NCBI RefSeq assembly: GCF_002289565.1 | Contig: NZ_NTFY01000016.1 | Location: 86,661-150,660, forward strand | Reading direction: 5' to 3' | DNA: 64,000 bases | DNA from: Rhodopirellula sp. SM50 | Lineage (GTDB): Bacteria; Planctomycetota; Planctomycetia; Pirellulales; Pirellulaceae | Shown: positions 43,865 through 53,753 of the stretch, one piece after another | Position numbering within the stretch: position 1 is the first letter of the stretch | Layout of the letters: every line of letters starts with the position of its first letter | Notes under the pieces: model-generated | What the model was told of the DNA's origin: nothing | Seen by the model: only the letters and a program-made list of their open reading frames with translations | Databases searched by the model: none | Made by a program: the position numbers and the translations under genes

Positions 43865-44776
43865 ATGATCGAACCCGGTTCTGACCCCGATGCCGTGACG
43901 GAATCGTTTTTCGATCCCGTGCTTGCGGAGCGTTTGTCGGCGATTGCGTTGACGACGCGGCGGCCGATGTTGGGCACCGTTTCGGGGCGGCACCAGAGTC
44001 CGCATCGCGGATCGAGCGTTGAGTTTGCCGAGTACCGACGCTATCAGCCCGGCGATGATTTGAGACGATTGGATTGGCGGGCTTACGGGCGAAGCGACCG
44101 TTATTATGTCAAGGAATTCGAAGCCGACACCAACTTGCGTCTGGTCTTGGTCCTCGACGGCAGCGGATCGATGGGGTTCGGTGACAAGCTGCACGCGGCG
44201 CGGCAGATCGCCGCCACGCTCGCCTACATCGCGATTCGTCAGGGCGATGCCGCGGGATTGATTTGTGCCAGCGACGCCGGTTCGGAATTGTTGCCGCCGC
44301 GGCGGATTGCCGGCCAGGTGTCCGTGTTGTTCGAGCGGTTGCGAAACCTGCAAGCCACCGGGGTGACGACGCTGGAAGAAACCCTTCATCAGTTGGCCGA
44401 AACGATTCGTGAACGCGCCTTGATCGTCGTGATCTCGGATCTATTGTTGGAGCCGCCGACGCTGCGCAGCGCGGTCGAGCACTTGGCGTTTCGCAAACAC
44501 GATGTCGCCGTCTTTCATTTGATGGATCCGGTCGAGTTGCAACCCGATTGGGATCGTCCGATTCGATTGGACGACATGGAGGGGGATGAATCGATTTTGG
44601 TCGATCCCGAAGAGATCGCCGCCGGCTATGCAGACGCCGTCCAAGACTTTCTCGAAGAAGTCGAACGGATCAGTCGCGAAACAGCGGTCGACTATCACCG
44701 CGTGATGTTGGACCGGCCGATCGAAGAGTCTCTGATGGGATTTTTGGCCGGGCGAGGAAGAGATTCGGCTGTATGA
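43865..44776 (+). CDS. DUF58 domain protein (MoxR-associated)
   Basis: A 303-aa soluble protein. The DUF58 signature GSSVEFAEYRRYQPGDDLRRLDWRAYGRSDRYYVKEFEADTN spans roughly residues 45-86 and leads into a VWA-like fold with a MIDAS-type motif LDGSGSMGFG and ISDLLLEPP. DUF58 proteins are regular partners of MoxR ATPases. Its TGA overlaps the ATG of the BatA-like gene by 4 nt (ATGA), showing translational coupling. The start MIEPGS at 43865 was chosen; upstream in-frame sequence is the repeat block. Confidence 0.93.
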   Translation: MIEPGSDPDAVTESFFDPVLAERLSAIALTTRRPMLGTVSGRHQSPHRGSSVEFAEYRRYQPGDDLRRLDWRAYGRSDRYYVKEFEADTNLRLVLVLDGSGSMGFGDKLHAARQIAATLAYIAIRQGDAAGLICASDAGSELLPPRRIAGQVSVLFERLRNLQATGVTTLEETLHQLAETIRERALIVVISDLLLEPPTLRSAVEHLAFRKHDVAVFHLMDPVELQPDWDRPIRLDDMEGDESILVDPEEIAAGYADAVQDFLEEVERISRETAVDYHRVMLDRPIEESLMGFLAGRGRDSAV

Positions 44777-46752
44777 GCTTTCTGAGACTCGGAGCGCTGT
44801 GGGCTCTTCCGCTGGTTCTGATCCCGATCGTGATTCATCTGATTCACCGTCGCAGGCATCCCACTGCGCCGTGGGCGGCGATGATGTTTCTCCACCGCGC
44901 CACTCAAGCACGTCGAGGTCCGGCAAAGCTGAGACGGTGGTTGATCCTCGCCGTGCGAACCTTGGTCGTCGCGGCTGTCGTGTTCGCTCTGGCGCGTCCA
45001 CTTTCCAGTGGCATGTTCGGCGTCGCGGCCAGTCGTGTCGTTTCGGGGGCGCCTTCGGTGGTGGTCTTGGATCGTTCGGCCAGCATGCAGCGTCGAACCG
45101 AGTCTGGATTGACCCACCAGGCGGCCGCACTCCGCCGCGTTGCGGAGACGCTGCGGACATTGGGGACCCAGCGTGTGGTGCTGATCGACAGCGTCAGCGT
45201 CACGCCGGTCGAGTTGGCGGATGTCGATGCGTTGACCGATCCACAGCTCACCGGCGGGGCGGCGTCCGCGGCCGACGTGCCGACGATGTTGCGCGTCGCG
45301 ATGCAGTACCTGATCGATCATGATCATTCCGTGGCCGACGTTTGGGTCTGCAGCGATGGTCAAGTGAACGATTGGCGTCCCGATGCCGAGTCATGGAACC
45401 GAGTCGCTCAGGCGGCCCAATCCTTAGGTGACGGCGTTTGTCTGCATCTGGTGGACGTCGCTGATGACCCACGCGTGAATACTTCGGTTGTGTTGACTCG
45501 CCAACGCGTCATCGATGCAGGTCCAGGCAAGGAGCTGGCGGTCTCGGTGCTCGTTGAGCGACAGGACGACGCGTCGGTTGTCGTTCCGCTGCGTCTGGTG
45601 GTCGGAGGTGTGACGCAATCCTTCGACGTCCAGGTCAACAATGGACGAGGAGAATTGATGGATGCACGTGTCCCCGTCCCAGAAGACCAGGACGTCATCT
45701 ACGGCCAGGTTTCGATTCCGGCGGATGTGAACGCCGCGGATGACGATTGGTTTTTTGTCGCGGCTGCCGATCAGGATCGTCCCATCGGGTTGGTCACCGA
45801 ATCGCCGTGTTTGGCCTTGGAGGTGGCCGCGGACGTGCTGGGCAACGTGGTGCCAGCCGAGGCCGGGGCAGGGCAGGGGAGTCGTCTGCAACAACCGAGA
45901 CAACTGCCCGGCAGTGTGGCGTGTTTGATCTGGCAGGGACAGCTGCCCGTCGGCGACGATGCCGCGGCGGTCGCGCGGTTTCTCGAGAGCGGCGGGAGCG
46001 TGGTTTTTTTTCCACCATCCGATGTCGACCGCGGGGTCGAGTTCCAGGGCGTCCGTTGGGCGCAATGGACTCGGGGCACCGTTCGCCAGGCGAGCTTCGA
46101 TCAGTGGGAATTGCCGATCGCCGCCTCGTGTTCCCTCGACGGCCAAATGGTGCAATTGGCGGAGATCGGCGAAGGGGAACGTTGGATCGGAAAGATACGC
46201 GTCGGCGGTGGAGCCGCTTGGTTTTGCGGAGCCGACGTGATCGACCCCGACAGCTTGTTCGCCAAGGACGGATTGGTGCTGTATGGATTGATGTCCGAAG
46301 CGCTGGATGCCAGCCCGCTGCAGATTGCCGGTGATGGCGGGATCGTGGCGGGTACAGATGACCGCCGTCTGCAAACCGGGCCGGATCCGTTGAGCGAAAC
46401 AGCAGACATCGAAACGCTGCTTGCCCGCGACGAGGTGATCGGCATGCCACTCGGGCACGGCGCCGGGGTGTTTGCAACGAGGCACTCCGCGGAAAGTGCA
46501 CCGCGTTTGGTCGCGGTCAATCGGCCGGCGGCTGAATCCGATCGCCAGACGATCTCCGACTCGCAGCTCCAGAAGCTGCTGGCCGAGGTTCGCTGGAACC
46601 GCGTGGTCCTACGCGGTCCCCAAGAGAACTCCGGCGGCGGGCTGGTGCATGAGATCTGGGGTGCGATCTGGGTGATGATGATCATTGGGATGTTGTGTGA
46701 AGCCTGGTTGACGTTACCGGGGCGGACACGAGGTGAGTCGCGATGGTTTTGA
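44773..46752 (+). CDS. BatA/VWA-type membrane protein
   Basis: A 659-aa protein with the BatA N-terminal region (FLRLGALWALPLVLIPIVIHLIHRRRHPTAPWAAMMFL), a second helix at about 55-75, then a VWA domain with MIDAS residues VVLDRSASM and a long exported part, and a C-terminal helix (about 630-650, WGAIWVMMIIGMLCEAWL). It resembles aerotolerance-operon BatA/B proteins in layout. It overlaps DUF58 by 4 nt and the next gene by 10 nt. Confidence 0.88.
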   Translation: MSFLRLGALWALPLVLIPIVIHLIHRRRHPTAPWAAMMFLHRATQARRGPAKLRRWLILAVRTLVVAAVVFALARPLSSGMFGVAASRVVSGAPSVVVLDRSASMQRRTESGLTHQAAALRRVAETLRTLGTQRVVLIDSVSVTPVELADVDALTDPQLTGGAASAADVPTMLRVAMQYLIDHDHSVADVWVCSDGQVNDWRPDAESWNRVAQAAQSLGDGVCLHLVDVADDPRVNTSVVLTRQRVIDAGPGKELAVSVLVERQDDASVVVPLRLVVGGVTQSFDVQVNNGRGELMDARVPVPEDQDVIYGQVSIPADVNAADDDWFFVAAADQDRPIGLVTESPCLALEVAADVLGNVVPAEAGAGQGSRLQQPRQLPGSVACLIWQGQLPVGDDAAAVARFLESGGSVVFFPPSDVDRGVEFQGVRWAQWTRGTVRQASFDQWELPIAASCSLDGQMVQLAEIGEGERWIGKIRVGGGAAWFCGADVIDPDSLFAKDGLVLYGLMSEALDASPLQIAGDGGIVAGTDDRRLQTGPDPLSETADIETLLARDEVIGMPLGHGAGVFATRHSAESAPRLVAVNRPAAESDRQTISDSQLQKLLAEVRWNRVVLRGPQENSGGGLVHEIWGAIWVMMIIGMLCEAWLTLPGRTRGESRWF

Positions 46753-48917
46753 TCTCTGCTGCGGCGATCATCGCCGTGATTGGGTTCGCATGGACCGCCT
46801 GGCGACGCAGTGGTCGTCGTTGGCGTGTCGGTGTGGTCGAGTGCCTGCGCGTCGTGTTGGTGACCGTCGCGATCGGACTGCTGTGGCAACCCGAGACGAC
46901 GTACCAGGTCGATTCGGATCGCAAGGGAGCAGTCGTCGTGTTGATCGATCGTTCCGGTAGCATGCAAACACGTGATGTTCCATCCGAACTCGGATCGGCC
47001 AGTCGTCAGGAGATCGCCGACGGCATTGGCGACGACGCGGCCTGGGGGCGGTTGGACGGTCGATTCAAGAAAGTCGACGTCTCGCTCGGCGAGGGCCGCG
47101 ATGGAACCAGTGATGGGGGTCGCGACTTGGGCAGCGACCTGGGCGGCGCGTTGGATCGGGCGGCCGAACGTCATGAATCAGCGGTCGCGTTCGTGTTGGT
47201 GTCCGATGGCGATTTCAATCGTGGGCGTTCGCCGGTTCAGTCGGCGGCGGAAATCGCCGCCCGCAGCGGTGGTCGCGCACGCGTGGATTCGATTCCGATT
47301 GGCAGTGCCGATCGCTTGCCCGACATCGAACTGGTTTCCGCCGACGTTCCGACCTTTGGTGTCGTCGGTAAACCCGTCCGGATTCCGTTCACGATTCGGA
47401 ACTGGTTCAGCCAGACACGTGAAGTGACCGTGTCGTTGCTCCAAGACGATCGCGCCGCGGACACGCAAACCGTTTCGATCCGCGCCGGTGCGCGTTTCGA
47501 CGGGGCATTCGTGTGGCAATCCGACCAGGCAGGCACGTATGCCTTGACCTTCCAGACGCCCGTGATCGAATCGGAGATGAACCGGGAGAACAATCGGCTG
47601 AGTAAGACGATTGAAATTCGCGAAGAGAAACTGCGTGTCTTGGTCATCGAAGGGATTCCACGATGGGAGTATCGCTATTTGCGAAACGCGTTGTTGCGTG
47701 ATCCGGGGATCGACGTCTCGTGTTTGCTTTTCCACCCCCAGTTGCCGGCGGTGGGGGGCGGTGGAGAAGATTACTTGGCGTCGATGCCGGAGGATCCTGC
47801 GGAGTTGGCGTCCTATGATGTGATCTTCTTGGGCGATGTCGGCATCGCGGAAGGGCAATTGACCATCGAGCAGTGTCGACAGATTCGAGGGTTGGTCGAG
47901 CAGCAAGCGGTGGGCTTGGTGTTGATGCCGGGAACACGGGGACAGCAAGCGTCGTTGTTGCCCAGTGAACTCGGGGACTTGGTGCCTGTCGTGATCGACC
48001 CTGCCAGGCCGTTAGGGGTTGGCAACGGCGTGCCGGCATCGTTTGCACTGACCGGGACGGGCCGACGAAGCCTGTTGACGGCGCTGGACGATGACCCGCA
48101 GACCAACTGGGCGGTCTGGGAATCGCTGCCGGGATTCTATTGGCACGCCGCAGTCACCCGCGCCAAAGCGGGTAGCGAGGTGTTGGCGGTGCATGCCGAA
48201 TCAAGCAATCAATACGGGCGTGTGCCGCTGCTGGTCACGCGACCGGCCGGCGCCGGCAAGGTCCTGTTCATGGGCATCGATTCGGTTTGGCGTTGGCGGA
48301 TGGGGGTCGAGGATCAATACCACTATCGTTTTTGGGGCCAAGTGATTCGTTGGATGGCCTATCAACGCAACATGGCGGTCGGAGAAACCATGCGATTGTC
48401 CTATCGACCCGATCAACCGGAGATCGGAGAAACCGTCACGTTGAGGGCCAGCATCATGAACAGCGACGGGACACCGTCCCAGGCCGACGCGGCGATGCTG
48501 GAAATCGTTTCGCCAACCGGTTCGAACCCATCACTGCGACTGCAACGCGAAGGTTCGCAGTGGGGTGTGTTCACCGCGCAGACCCAGTTGGATCAGTACG
48601 GCGTCTATGCCTTGACGCTCCGACACCCCACGGAAGAATCCACCGTCACGGCGCGTGTTGCGGTGCAGGGCAGGGGGGAGGAACAGATCGGTCGGCCGGC
48701 GCGGCGTGATATCATGATTGAAGTGGCCAAGGTGGGCCGAGGCCAGACATTCGCGCCCGATCAAATCAACCGACTCGTCGATCAACTCAATCGCTTGCCG
48801 CCCGATCCCTCCACCATCCGACGCATCCAGTGGTGGAATCACCCCGTGGTGTTGTCGGCCATGATCGCCGGATTGGCGTTGTTCTGGGTCGGAAGAAAAT
48901 GGGCCGGAGGCGTTTGA
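46743..48917 (+). CDS. VWA membrane protein with glutamine-amidotransferase-like domain
   Basis: A 724-aa protein. Two N-terminal helices (about 3-20 and 35-52), a VWA domain with VVLIDRSGSMQTRD, an immunoglobulin-like section (VGKPVRIPFTIRNWFSQTREVTVSLL), then a class I amidotransferase-like fold (VLVIEGIPRWEYRYLRNALLRD, SYDVIFLGDV, GLVLMPGTRG) without a visible catalytic Cys, and a last helix near the C-terminus. Proteins with this domain order accompany BatA-like genes in planctomycetes. It starts 10 nt before the previous gene's stop, so the two are coupled. Confidence 0.87.
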   Translation: MVLISAAAIIAVIGFAWTAWRRSGRRWRVGVVECLRVVLVTVAIGLLWQPETTYQVDSDRKGAVVVLIDRSGSMQTRDVPSELGSASRQEIADGIGDDAAWGRLDGRFKKVDVSLGEGRDGTSDGGRDLGSDLGGALDRAAERHESAVAFVLVSDGDFNRGRSPVQSAAEIAARSGGRARVDSIPIGSADRLPDIELVSADVPTFGVVGKPVRIPFTIRNWFSQTREVTVSLLQDDRAADTQTVSIRAGARFDGAFVWQSDQAGTYALTFQTPVIESEMNRENNRLSKTIEIREEKLRVLVIEGIPRWEYRYLRNALLRDPGIDVSCLLFHPQLPAVGGGGEDYLASMPEDPAELASYDVIFLGDVGIAEGQLTIEQCRQIRGLVEQQAVGLVLMPGTRGQQASLLPSELGDLVPVVIDPARPLGVGNGVPASFALTGTGRRSLLTALDDDPQTNWAVWESLPGFYWHAAVTRAKAGSEVLAVHAESSNQYGRVPLLVTRPAGAGKVLFMGIDSVWRWRMGVEDQYHYRFWGQVIRWMAYQRNMAVGETMRLSYRPDQPEIGETVTLRASIMNSDGTPSQADAAMLEIVSPTGSNPSLRLQREGSQWGVFTAQTQLDQYGVYALTLRHPTEESTVTARVAVQGRGEEQIGRPARRDIMIEVAKVGRGQTFAPDQINRLVDQLNRLPPDPSTIRRIQWWNHPVVLSAMIAGLALFWVGRKWAGGV

Positions 48918-49006
48918 GGGTTGGTTTTAACTTTGAAGTTTCGATTGCTAAGCTGTCTTTTCTTTTCCATTTTTCTGCCCTCCATTTTTCTGCCACCTCC
49001 CACCCC

Positions 49007-52000
49007 ATGACCACCCGGCAATCCCATCACATCTCGATTCCCGCCCGTTTGCTTGACAAACTGGCCGAGTTTCGTCGTGCGCTGGTGTGGAGGGTGGGGC
49101 GTGATCATCTGGTTCGTTTTCTGTTGATCGGTATGATCGTGTTTTGGGTGTTGCTGATCGCAGACCGATTCGTCGAAACCCCCGTCGCGATCCGCTGGGG
49201 GCTGTTGGCGGTGATCGTCGCGGCGACGGGCATTGCGGTACTGCGACTGTGGCAAACCCTTTGGGATTGCCGGTCACCGTTGCGTGTTGCCGAGGTGATC
49301 CGTCGGCGCGATCCTGTATTCGGCGATCACTTGGTCGGTGCGTTGGAATTGGCGGACTGTGAATCGGAGCAGGCTCGTTCGGTGACGCTGTGTGTCGCGG
49401 CGCTGGAGCAAGTGGCCGACGAAGCGGTGGAACGAGAGTTTCAGCAGGCGCTTCCGGAATCGCGTCTACGCGTCATGGTCCGTGGATTGTCGGCGTTGTT
49501 GGCGTCGGCTGTCTTGGTGTTCGCGCTCGCCCCGCAAGCGGTTTGGAACACGGCGACACGACTGTTCGCTCCGTCGGCAGAGATCGATCGTTTTACGTTT
49601 GTGACCTTGCAACCGCTTCCGCCCGAACGGGTTGTGCCGCGCGACGAGCCGTCGCAGTGGACGGTGGCGTTGGATTCTCAGAGTCGCTGGACGCCGCGTG
49701 ATGCGACGATTCGGATTGGAACACATCGCTCCACCGCTCGTGTGATTCGATCCGACGACTCCGTTCCGGCAAGCTATTCGTTCCAACTACCACGTTTGTT
49801 CGAGCCTTCGATCGCGGACGTTCAAGTGGGTGATGCACGCCGCCGGGTCCGATTGATCCCTAAGCTTCGGCCGGAATTGACGAGCGTCGTTGCAACGGTT
49901 CGGTTGCCGGATTACTTGGCGGAGCGAATCGACGGCGGCCAGCTGCAGACCGATTACGACGCCGGTGTGATTCGCATCGTCGAAGGCGCCGCGGCGACGC
50001 TGCAGTTAACGGTATCGTCGTCTTTGGCCGATGCAACCGTCGACGGCACGCCGGTCGCTGTGCAGGGGAATCAATTCGTGGCGGAACTGGGGACATCGGC
50101 GGACAGCGTCCGTCTGCACTGGACCGATCAGGACGGATTGGCGGCAGCCGAGCCGATGACGGTGACCGTGCAGCGTGTTCCCGATCAGCGGCCGACACTG
50201 CTGGTCGAAAACGAATCGATTCCGCCGCGAGTGTTGGACAGTCAAGCGTTGCGTTTTTCGGTGACGGCTCAGGACGACTTTGCCGTCCGCCGAGTCGGGA
50301 TGCAGTGGTCCGCGGATTCGAGTTCCGAGTCGGGGGAACGGGTGCTGGGGTCCGGCGACGAGGACGGTTCGTTGGCTGCGGTGTTTCAGGCGACGTCGTT
50401 GTCCGTTCCGCCGGGTGAAGTGAGCGTGCGGTTTTGGGCCGAAGACGACTTTCCGGGACGCGAGCGGGTGTATTCCGATCCGCTGCCGATCCACGTGCTG
50501 ACCGCCGACGAGCACGCCGTCTGGATCGCCGGCCAATTCGCTCGCTGGCGTCAGACCGCGATGGATGTTCGAGATCGAGAACTAAATCTGTTCTCTCGCA
50601 ATCGCGAATTGGCCGAAGTCGCCGTCGCCGAGCGCGATGACCAATGGCGCGCGGCGGTGGCCGAGCAGGCGCGGGCCGAAGCCTTCAACGGTCGGCAACT
50701 GGAAGCATTGACCGGTGAAGGGGAAGCGTTGTTGCGGCAGGCGGCGCGGAATGATCAAGTTGGCGTGGACTATGTCGAAAAGCTTGCCGCAACGATCCAG
50801 ACGCTGCAAGAGATGTCCGATGATCGCATGCCGCGCGTCGCCGAATTGCTGCAGCAAGCGTCAGAGCAAGGGGACGAAGAATCAAAGTTCGCGGAACTAG
50901 CCGGTCAGGAAAGCTCGCAAGGCACGTTGGCCGAGCCGAGTGATGGCGACGCCGCCGACGACTCGCCGCAGGACCCCGACGCGGAATCCTCCGAGCGAAT
51001 CAGTTTGGCCGGCACCACGATTGTCGACACGTCGAAGCGGTCGCCCAAGAGTGAAAGCGAGAAAGCGGAAGAGGACAGCTTGTCGATCGCCATCGAAGAT
51101 CAAACCGATCTGGTCGCGGAATTCGATGCCGTCGCCGAGGAACTCAAAGAGCTGATGGGAAACATGGAAGGCAGCACGCTGGTCAAACGTTTGAAATCGG
51201 TCAGCCGGTTACAGGATCGGGTCGCCATGCAGCTGGGACGAAGCATCGAATCCACCTTCGGGCAAGCCCCCGAATCAAACGGTGATGTGTTGCAGTCGGT
51301 CGTTGCCGACGTGATCGAGTCGGCCGCCCGGGTTCGCACGGTGCTGGACGACTTGGAAGCCTTTTGTCAGCGACGCGAGATCGAACATTTTCAGTCCGTG
51401 TTAGATGAAATGACGCAGGCGCGTGTCTTGGAACAGCTGAAAGCGTTGCAGGAACGAGTCCCGGTGCGGCCCGGCGTTTCGATCTCCGCGGCCGAGTATT
51501 GGTCGGATAACTTGGATCGGTGGGCCGATGACTTGGTGGATCCGGGTTCCGAACAATCCGAATCGGGGCCACAGAACAAAAAGTCGCTTTCACCGGAGGT
51601 GATCGTGGAAGTGTTGAGGATCCTGGAAGCCGAGGTGACGTTGCGCGAACAGACGCGCGTCGCTGATCAGGGACGCGAGGCGATGCAGGAAACGGACTAC
51701 GTCAGCGAGGCGATTCGGTTGAGTGAATCACAGGATCTGTTGCGCGATCGTTTGGACGCGGTCGTCGACGGGATCGAAGCATTGCCGGACGGGTTGTTGA
51801 ATTTTGGAGAAGAGATCGAAGTGTTGAAATTGGCCAGTGCCGCGATGGTCGACGCGTCAAAGACATTGGTCACGCCGGAAACCGGACCGGTCGCGATCGC
51901 GGCGCAAACCGAAGCGATTGAATTGTTGTTGCGGAGTAACAAGATCAGCCCCGAGGGCGGCGGCGGTGGCGGAGGAAGCGCCGGGGGAGGGCAGGGCGGC

Positions 52001-52195
52001 GAGACCGATCAGGCGGCGATCGCGTTGCTGGGCCAAGGCCTCAATCAACTCGCCATCACCCGTGAATCGGAAACACCGTTGTCTGTCGGGCGAGACCGTG
52101 ACGAGGTGCCAGAACGATGGCGAGCGGGTTTGGATCGGTATTTCGATCAGTTGGAACAACGACGGTCATCGGCGATTTTGGAGGCGGGGCAATGA
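49007..52195 (+). CDS. Very large membrane protein with long helical region, unknown (DUF4175-like layout)
   Basis: A 1062-aa protein with two to three N-terminal helices (about 37-75 and 165-185), a beta-rich exported part of about 350 residues (RLIPKLRPELTSVVATVRLPDYL ...), then about 500 residues of charged coiled-coil-like helix (QTAMDVRDRELNLFSRNRELAEVAVAERDDQWRAAVAEQARAE) and a Gly-rich segment (GGGGGGGSAGGGQGG) near the C-terminus. The order helices - beta part - coiled coil recalls DUF4175 proteins found beside MoxR/BatA genes; that is a layout comparison only. The start at 49007 follows a pyrimidine-rich repeat; earlier in-frame starts overlap the preceding gene. Possibly an envelope scaffold for the VWA proteins. 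Confidence 0.82.
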   Translation: MTTRQSHHISIPARLLDKLAEFRRALVWRVGRDHLVRFLLIGMIVFWVLLIADRFVETPVAIRWGLLAVIVAATGIAVLRLWQTLWDCRSPLRVAEVIRRRDPVFGDHLVGALELADCESEQARSVTLCVAALEQVADEAVEREFQQALPESRLRVMVRGLSALLASAVLVFALAPQAVWNTATRLFAPSAEIDRFTFVTLQPLPPERVVPRDEPSQWTVALDSQSRWTPRDATIRIGTHRSTARVIRSDDSVPASYSFQLPRLFEPSIADVQVGDARRRVRLIPKLRPELTSVVATVRLPDYLAERIDGGQLQTDYDAGVIRIVEGAAATLQLTVSSSLADATVDGTPVAVQGNQFVAELGTSADSVRLHWTDQDGLAAAEPMTVTVQRVPDQRPTLLVENESIPPRVLDSQALRFSVTAQDDFAVRRVGMQWSADSSSESGERVLGSGDEDGSLAAVFQATSLSVPPGEVSVRFWAEDDFPGRERVYSDPLPIHVLTADEHAVWIAGQFARWRQTAMDVRDRELNLFSRNRELAEVAVAERDDQWRAAVAEQARAEAFNGRQLEALTGEGEALLRQAARNDQVGVDYVEKLAATIQTLQEMSDDRMPRVAELLQQASEQGDEESKFAELAGQESSQGTLAEPSDGDAADDSPQDPDAESSERISLAGTTIVDTSKRSPKSESEKAEEDSLSIAIEDQTDLVAEFDAVAEELKELMGNMEGSTLVKRLKSVSRLQDRVAMQLGRSIESTFGQAPESNGDVLQSVVADVIESAARVRTVLDDLEAFCQRREIEHFQSVLDEMTQARVLEQLKALQERVPVRPGVSISAAEYWSDNLDRWADDLVDPGSEQSESGPQNKKSLSPEVIVEVLRILEAEVTLREQTRVADQGREAMQETDYVSEAIRLSESQDLLRDRLDAVVDGIEALPDGLLNFGEEIEVLKLASAAMVDASKTLVTPETGPVAIAAQTEAIELLLRSNKISPEGGGGGGGSAGGGQGGETDQAAIALLGQGLNQLAITRESETPLSVGRDRDEVPERWRAGLDRYFDQLEQRRSSAILEAGQ

Positions 52196-52655
52196 GGAAT
52201 CGGATGCGTATGAAGAGATCTCACAGCCCTCTGGCTCGGGCATCGTCCGACGTTTCATCACCGTCCATACGGGCCTTGGTAACGACAACGCTCGCAAGAG
52301 TCGAAGTCACCCTCCCTCTGGGAGGGTCGCGGAGGAGTTTACGACGACGCGGGGAGGGTTTATCTCGCTCGGAATCGCTCAGCGACGACCGCTCGACCCT
52401 CCCCTCGCTGCGCTCGACCCTCCCTGCCAGGGAGGGTGACTTCAGTTGTGTAGATACCGATGCTGGCAGGGAGGGTCGGACGCGAGGTACGAGCGGTCGG
52501 GGAGGGTCCGTTGTGGCTCGGGAGATTACTCAGCGATGACCAATCGACCCTCCCCTCGCTTCGCTCGACCCTCCCTGCCAGGGAGGGTTACTTTAGATGA
52601 GTCGACACCAATGCCTTTTAGACAGGGCGATTTCACTTCGCGGATCAATCCAAGC
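52196..52655. repeat. Two direct copies of a GGAGGG/CCCTCC repeat
   Basis: About 52312-52442 and 52450-52592 share CGACCCTCCCCTCGCT-CGC, TCGACCCTCCCTGCCAGGGA and GGGT-ACTT, with GGGAGGGTC in between. The CCCTCCCTGCCAGGGAGGG palindrome can form a hairpin. A related unit is at about 1978-2163. It lies inside an otherwise co-directional run of genes. Confidence 0.8.
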
Positions 52656-53753
52656 ATGAACTTGATGAATCTGGGTTGGTTCAAGAACACTCGTCACTTC
52701 ATCGCTGCGCTCTGCCTGGTTTTCGGCGCCCTGTTTGGCCTGGCGATGCCGGCCAACGCCCAGGCCAACCGGTCTGCGGATTCATCGTCGGCCAACATCG
52801 GCGAGAGGGTCTCGCGTGACGTGCATGAAATCTACGCCAAGGGGCTGGAGTTTCTGACGCAGACCCAGGACGAGCGGGGGACGTGGCCGGCCGGTGAGGG
52901 CGTCGGACCGGGTACGACGGGGCTGGCCGTGCTGGCCTTTTTGGCTTCCGGCGAAGACCCCAATTTTGGTCCGCATCGGGACGTGATTCGCAAAGGCTTG
53001 CGGCACATCCTTGCCGGCCAGTCCGCGGTGACCGGTTATATTTCGCCCAGCATGTATCATCACGGGTTCGCGATGCTGGCACTTTGTGAAGCCTACGGTG
53101 TGGTCGACGACTCGGATCTGTATCCACCCGGCGAGCGGGAATCCCAGCGCAGTCTCGCCGAAGCGGTGGAACTGGCTGTTCGCGCGGCGCTGACGGCACA
53201 AAAGAATAATCGCCGGGGCGGATGGCGTTACGCTCCCAACGCAAGCGACGCGGACACCTCCGTCTCGGGCGCCGTCGTGATGGGCTTGTTGGCCGCACGC
53301 AACGCGGGAATCGAGGTGCCGGACGAGTCGATCGATCGGGCAATCGATTATCTGGTTTCGATGACGGCCGAGGACGGCTCAGTCGGCTACACCAGTGCAA
53401 GCGAAGGTGGTGGCGGCGAATCGGTTGCCCGCAGCAGCATCGTGAACCTGGTGCTCGCCATCGCCGGACGAAAAGAGTTACAGGCCTATCCCTCGACGTT
53501 GCAGTACCTCGTTGCCAACCGCGACGCCGAGCCGCTGTGGCCCGAATACGCCCGCTACTATCAAGCCCAGGCGTACTTCCAATCGGACGTCGAGGTTTGG
53601 AAACAGTGGAACGATCGGCTGATTCAACGACTCAAACGTGACCAGAAGCCCAACGGAAGTTTTGACGGAGACCTCGGCGTCACCAACAGCACCTCGATGT
53701 CCTTGTTGGCGCTGGCTGTGAACTACCGATTTTTGCCGATCTATGAACGATAG
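52656..53753 (+). CDS. Exported protein with terpenoid-cyclase (alpha/alpha-barrel) repeats
   Basis: A 365-aa product with a signal peptide (about 1-33, FIAALCLVFGALFGLAMPANAQ). The mature protein shows repeats of the prenyltransferase/squalene-oxidase type: YAKGLEFLTQTQDERGTWPAG, AVRAALTAQKNNRRGGWRYAPNASDADTSVSGAVVMGL, AIDYLVSMTAEDGSVGYTS and RLIQRLKRDQKPNGSFDGD. The DxDD acid of squalene-hopene cyclases is not obvious (DADTSVSG is the nearest), so enzymatic cyclisation is not claimed. Such exported proteins are common in planctomycetes next to MoxR clusters. It overlaps the next gene by 11 nt. Confidence 0.86.
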   Translation: MNLMNLGWFKNTRHFIAALCLVFGALFGLAMPANAQANRSADSSSANIGERVSRDVHEIYAKGLEFLTQTQDERGTWPAGEGVGPGTTGLAVLAFLASGEDPNFGPHRDVIRKGLRHILAGQSAVTGYISPSMYHHGFAMLALCEAYGVVDDSDLYPPGERESQRSLAEAVELAVRAALTAQKNNRRGGWRYAPNASDADTSVSGAVVMGLLAARNAGIEVPDESIDRAIDYLVSMTAEDGSVGYTSASEGGGGESVARSSIVNLVLAIAGRKELQAYPSTLQYLVANRDAEPLWPEYARYYQAQAYFQSDVEVWKQWNDRLIQRLKRDQKPNGSFDGDLGVTNSTSMSLLALAVNYRFLPIYER

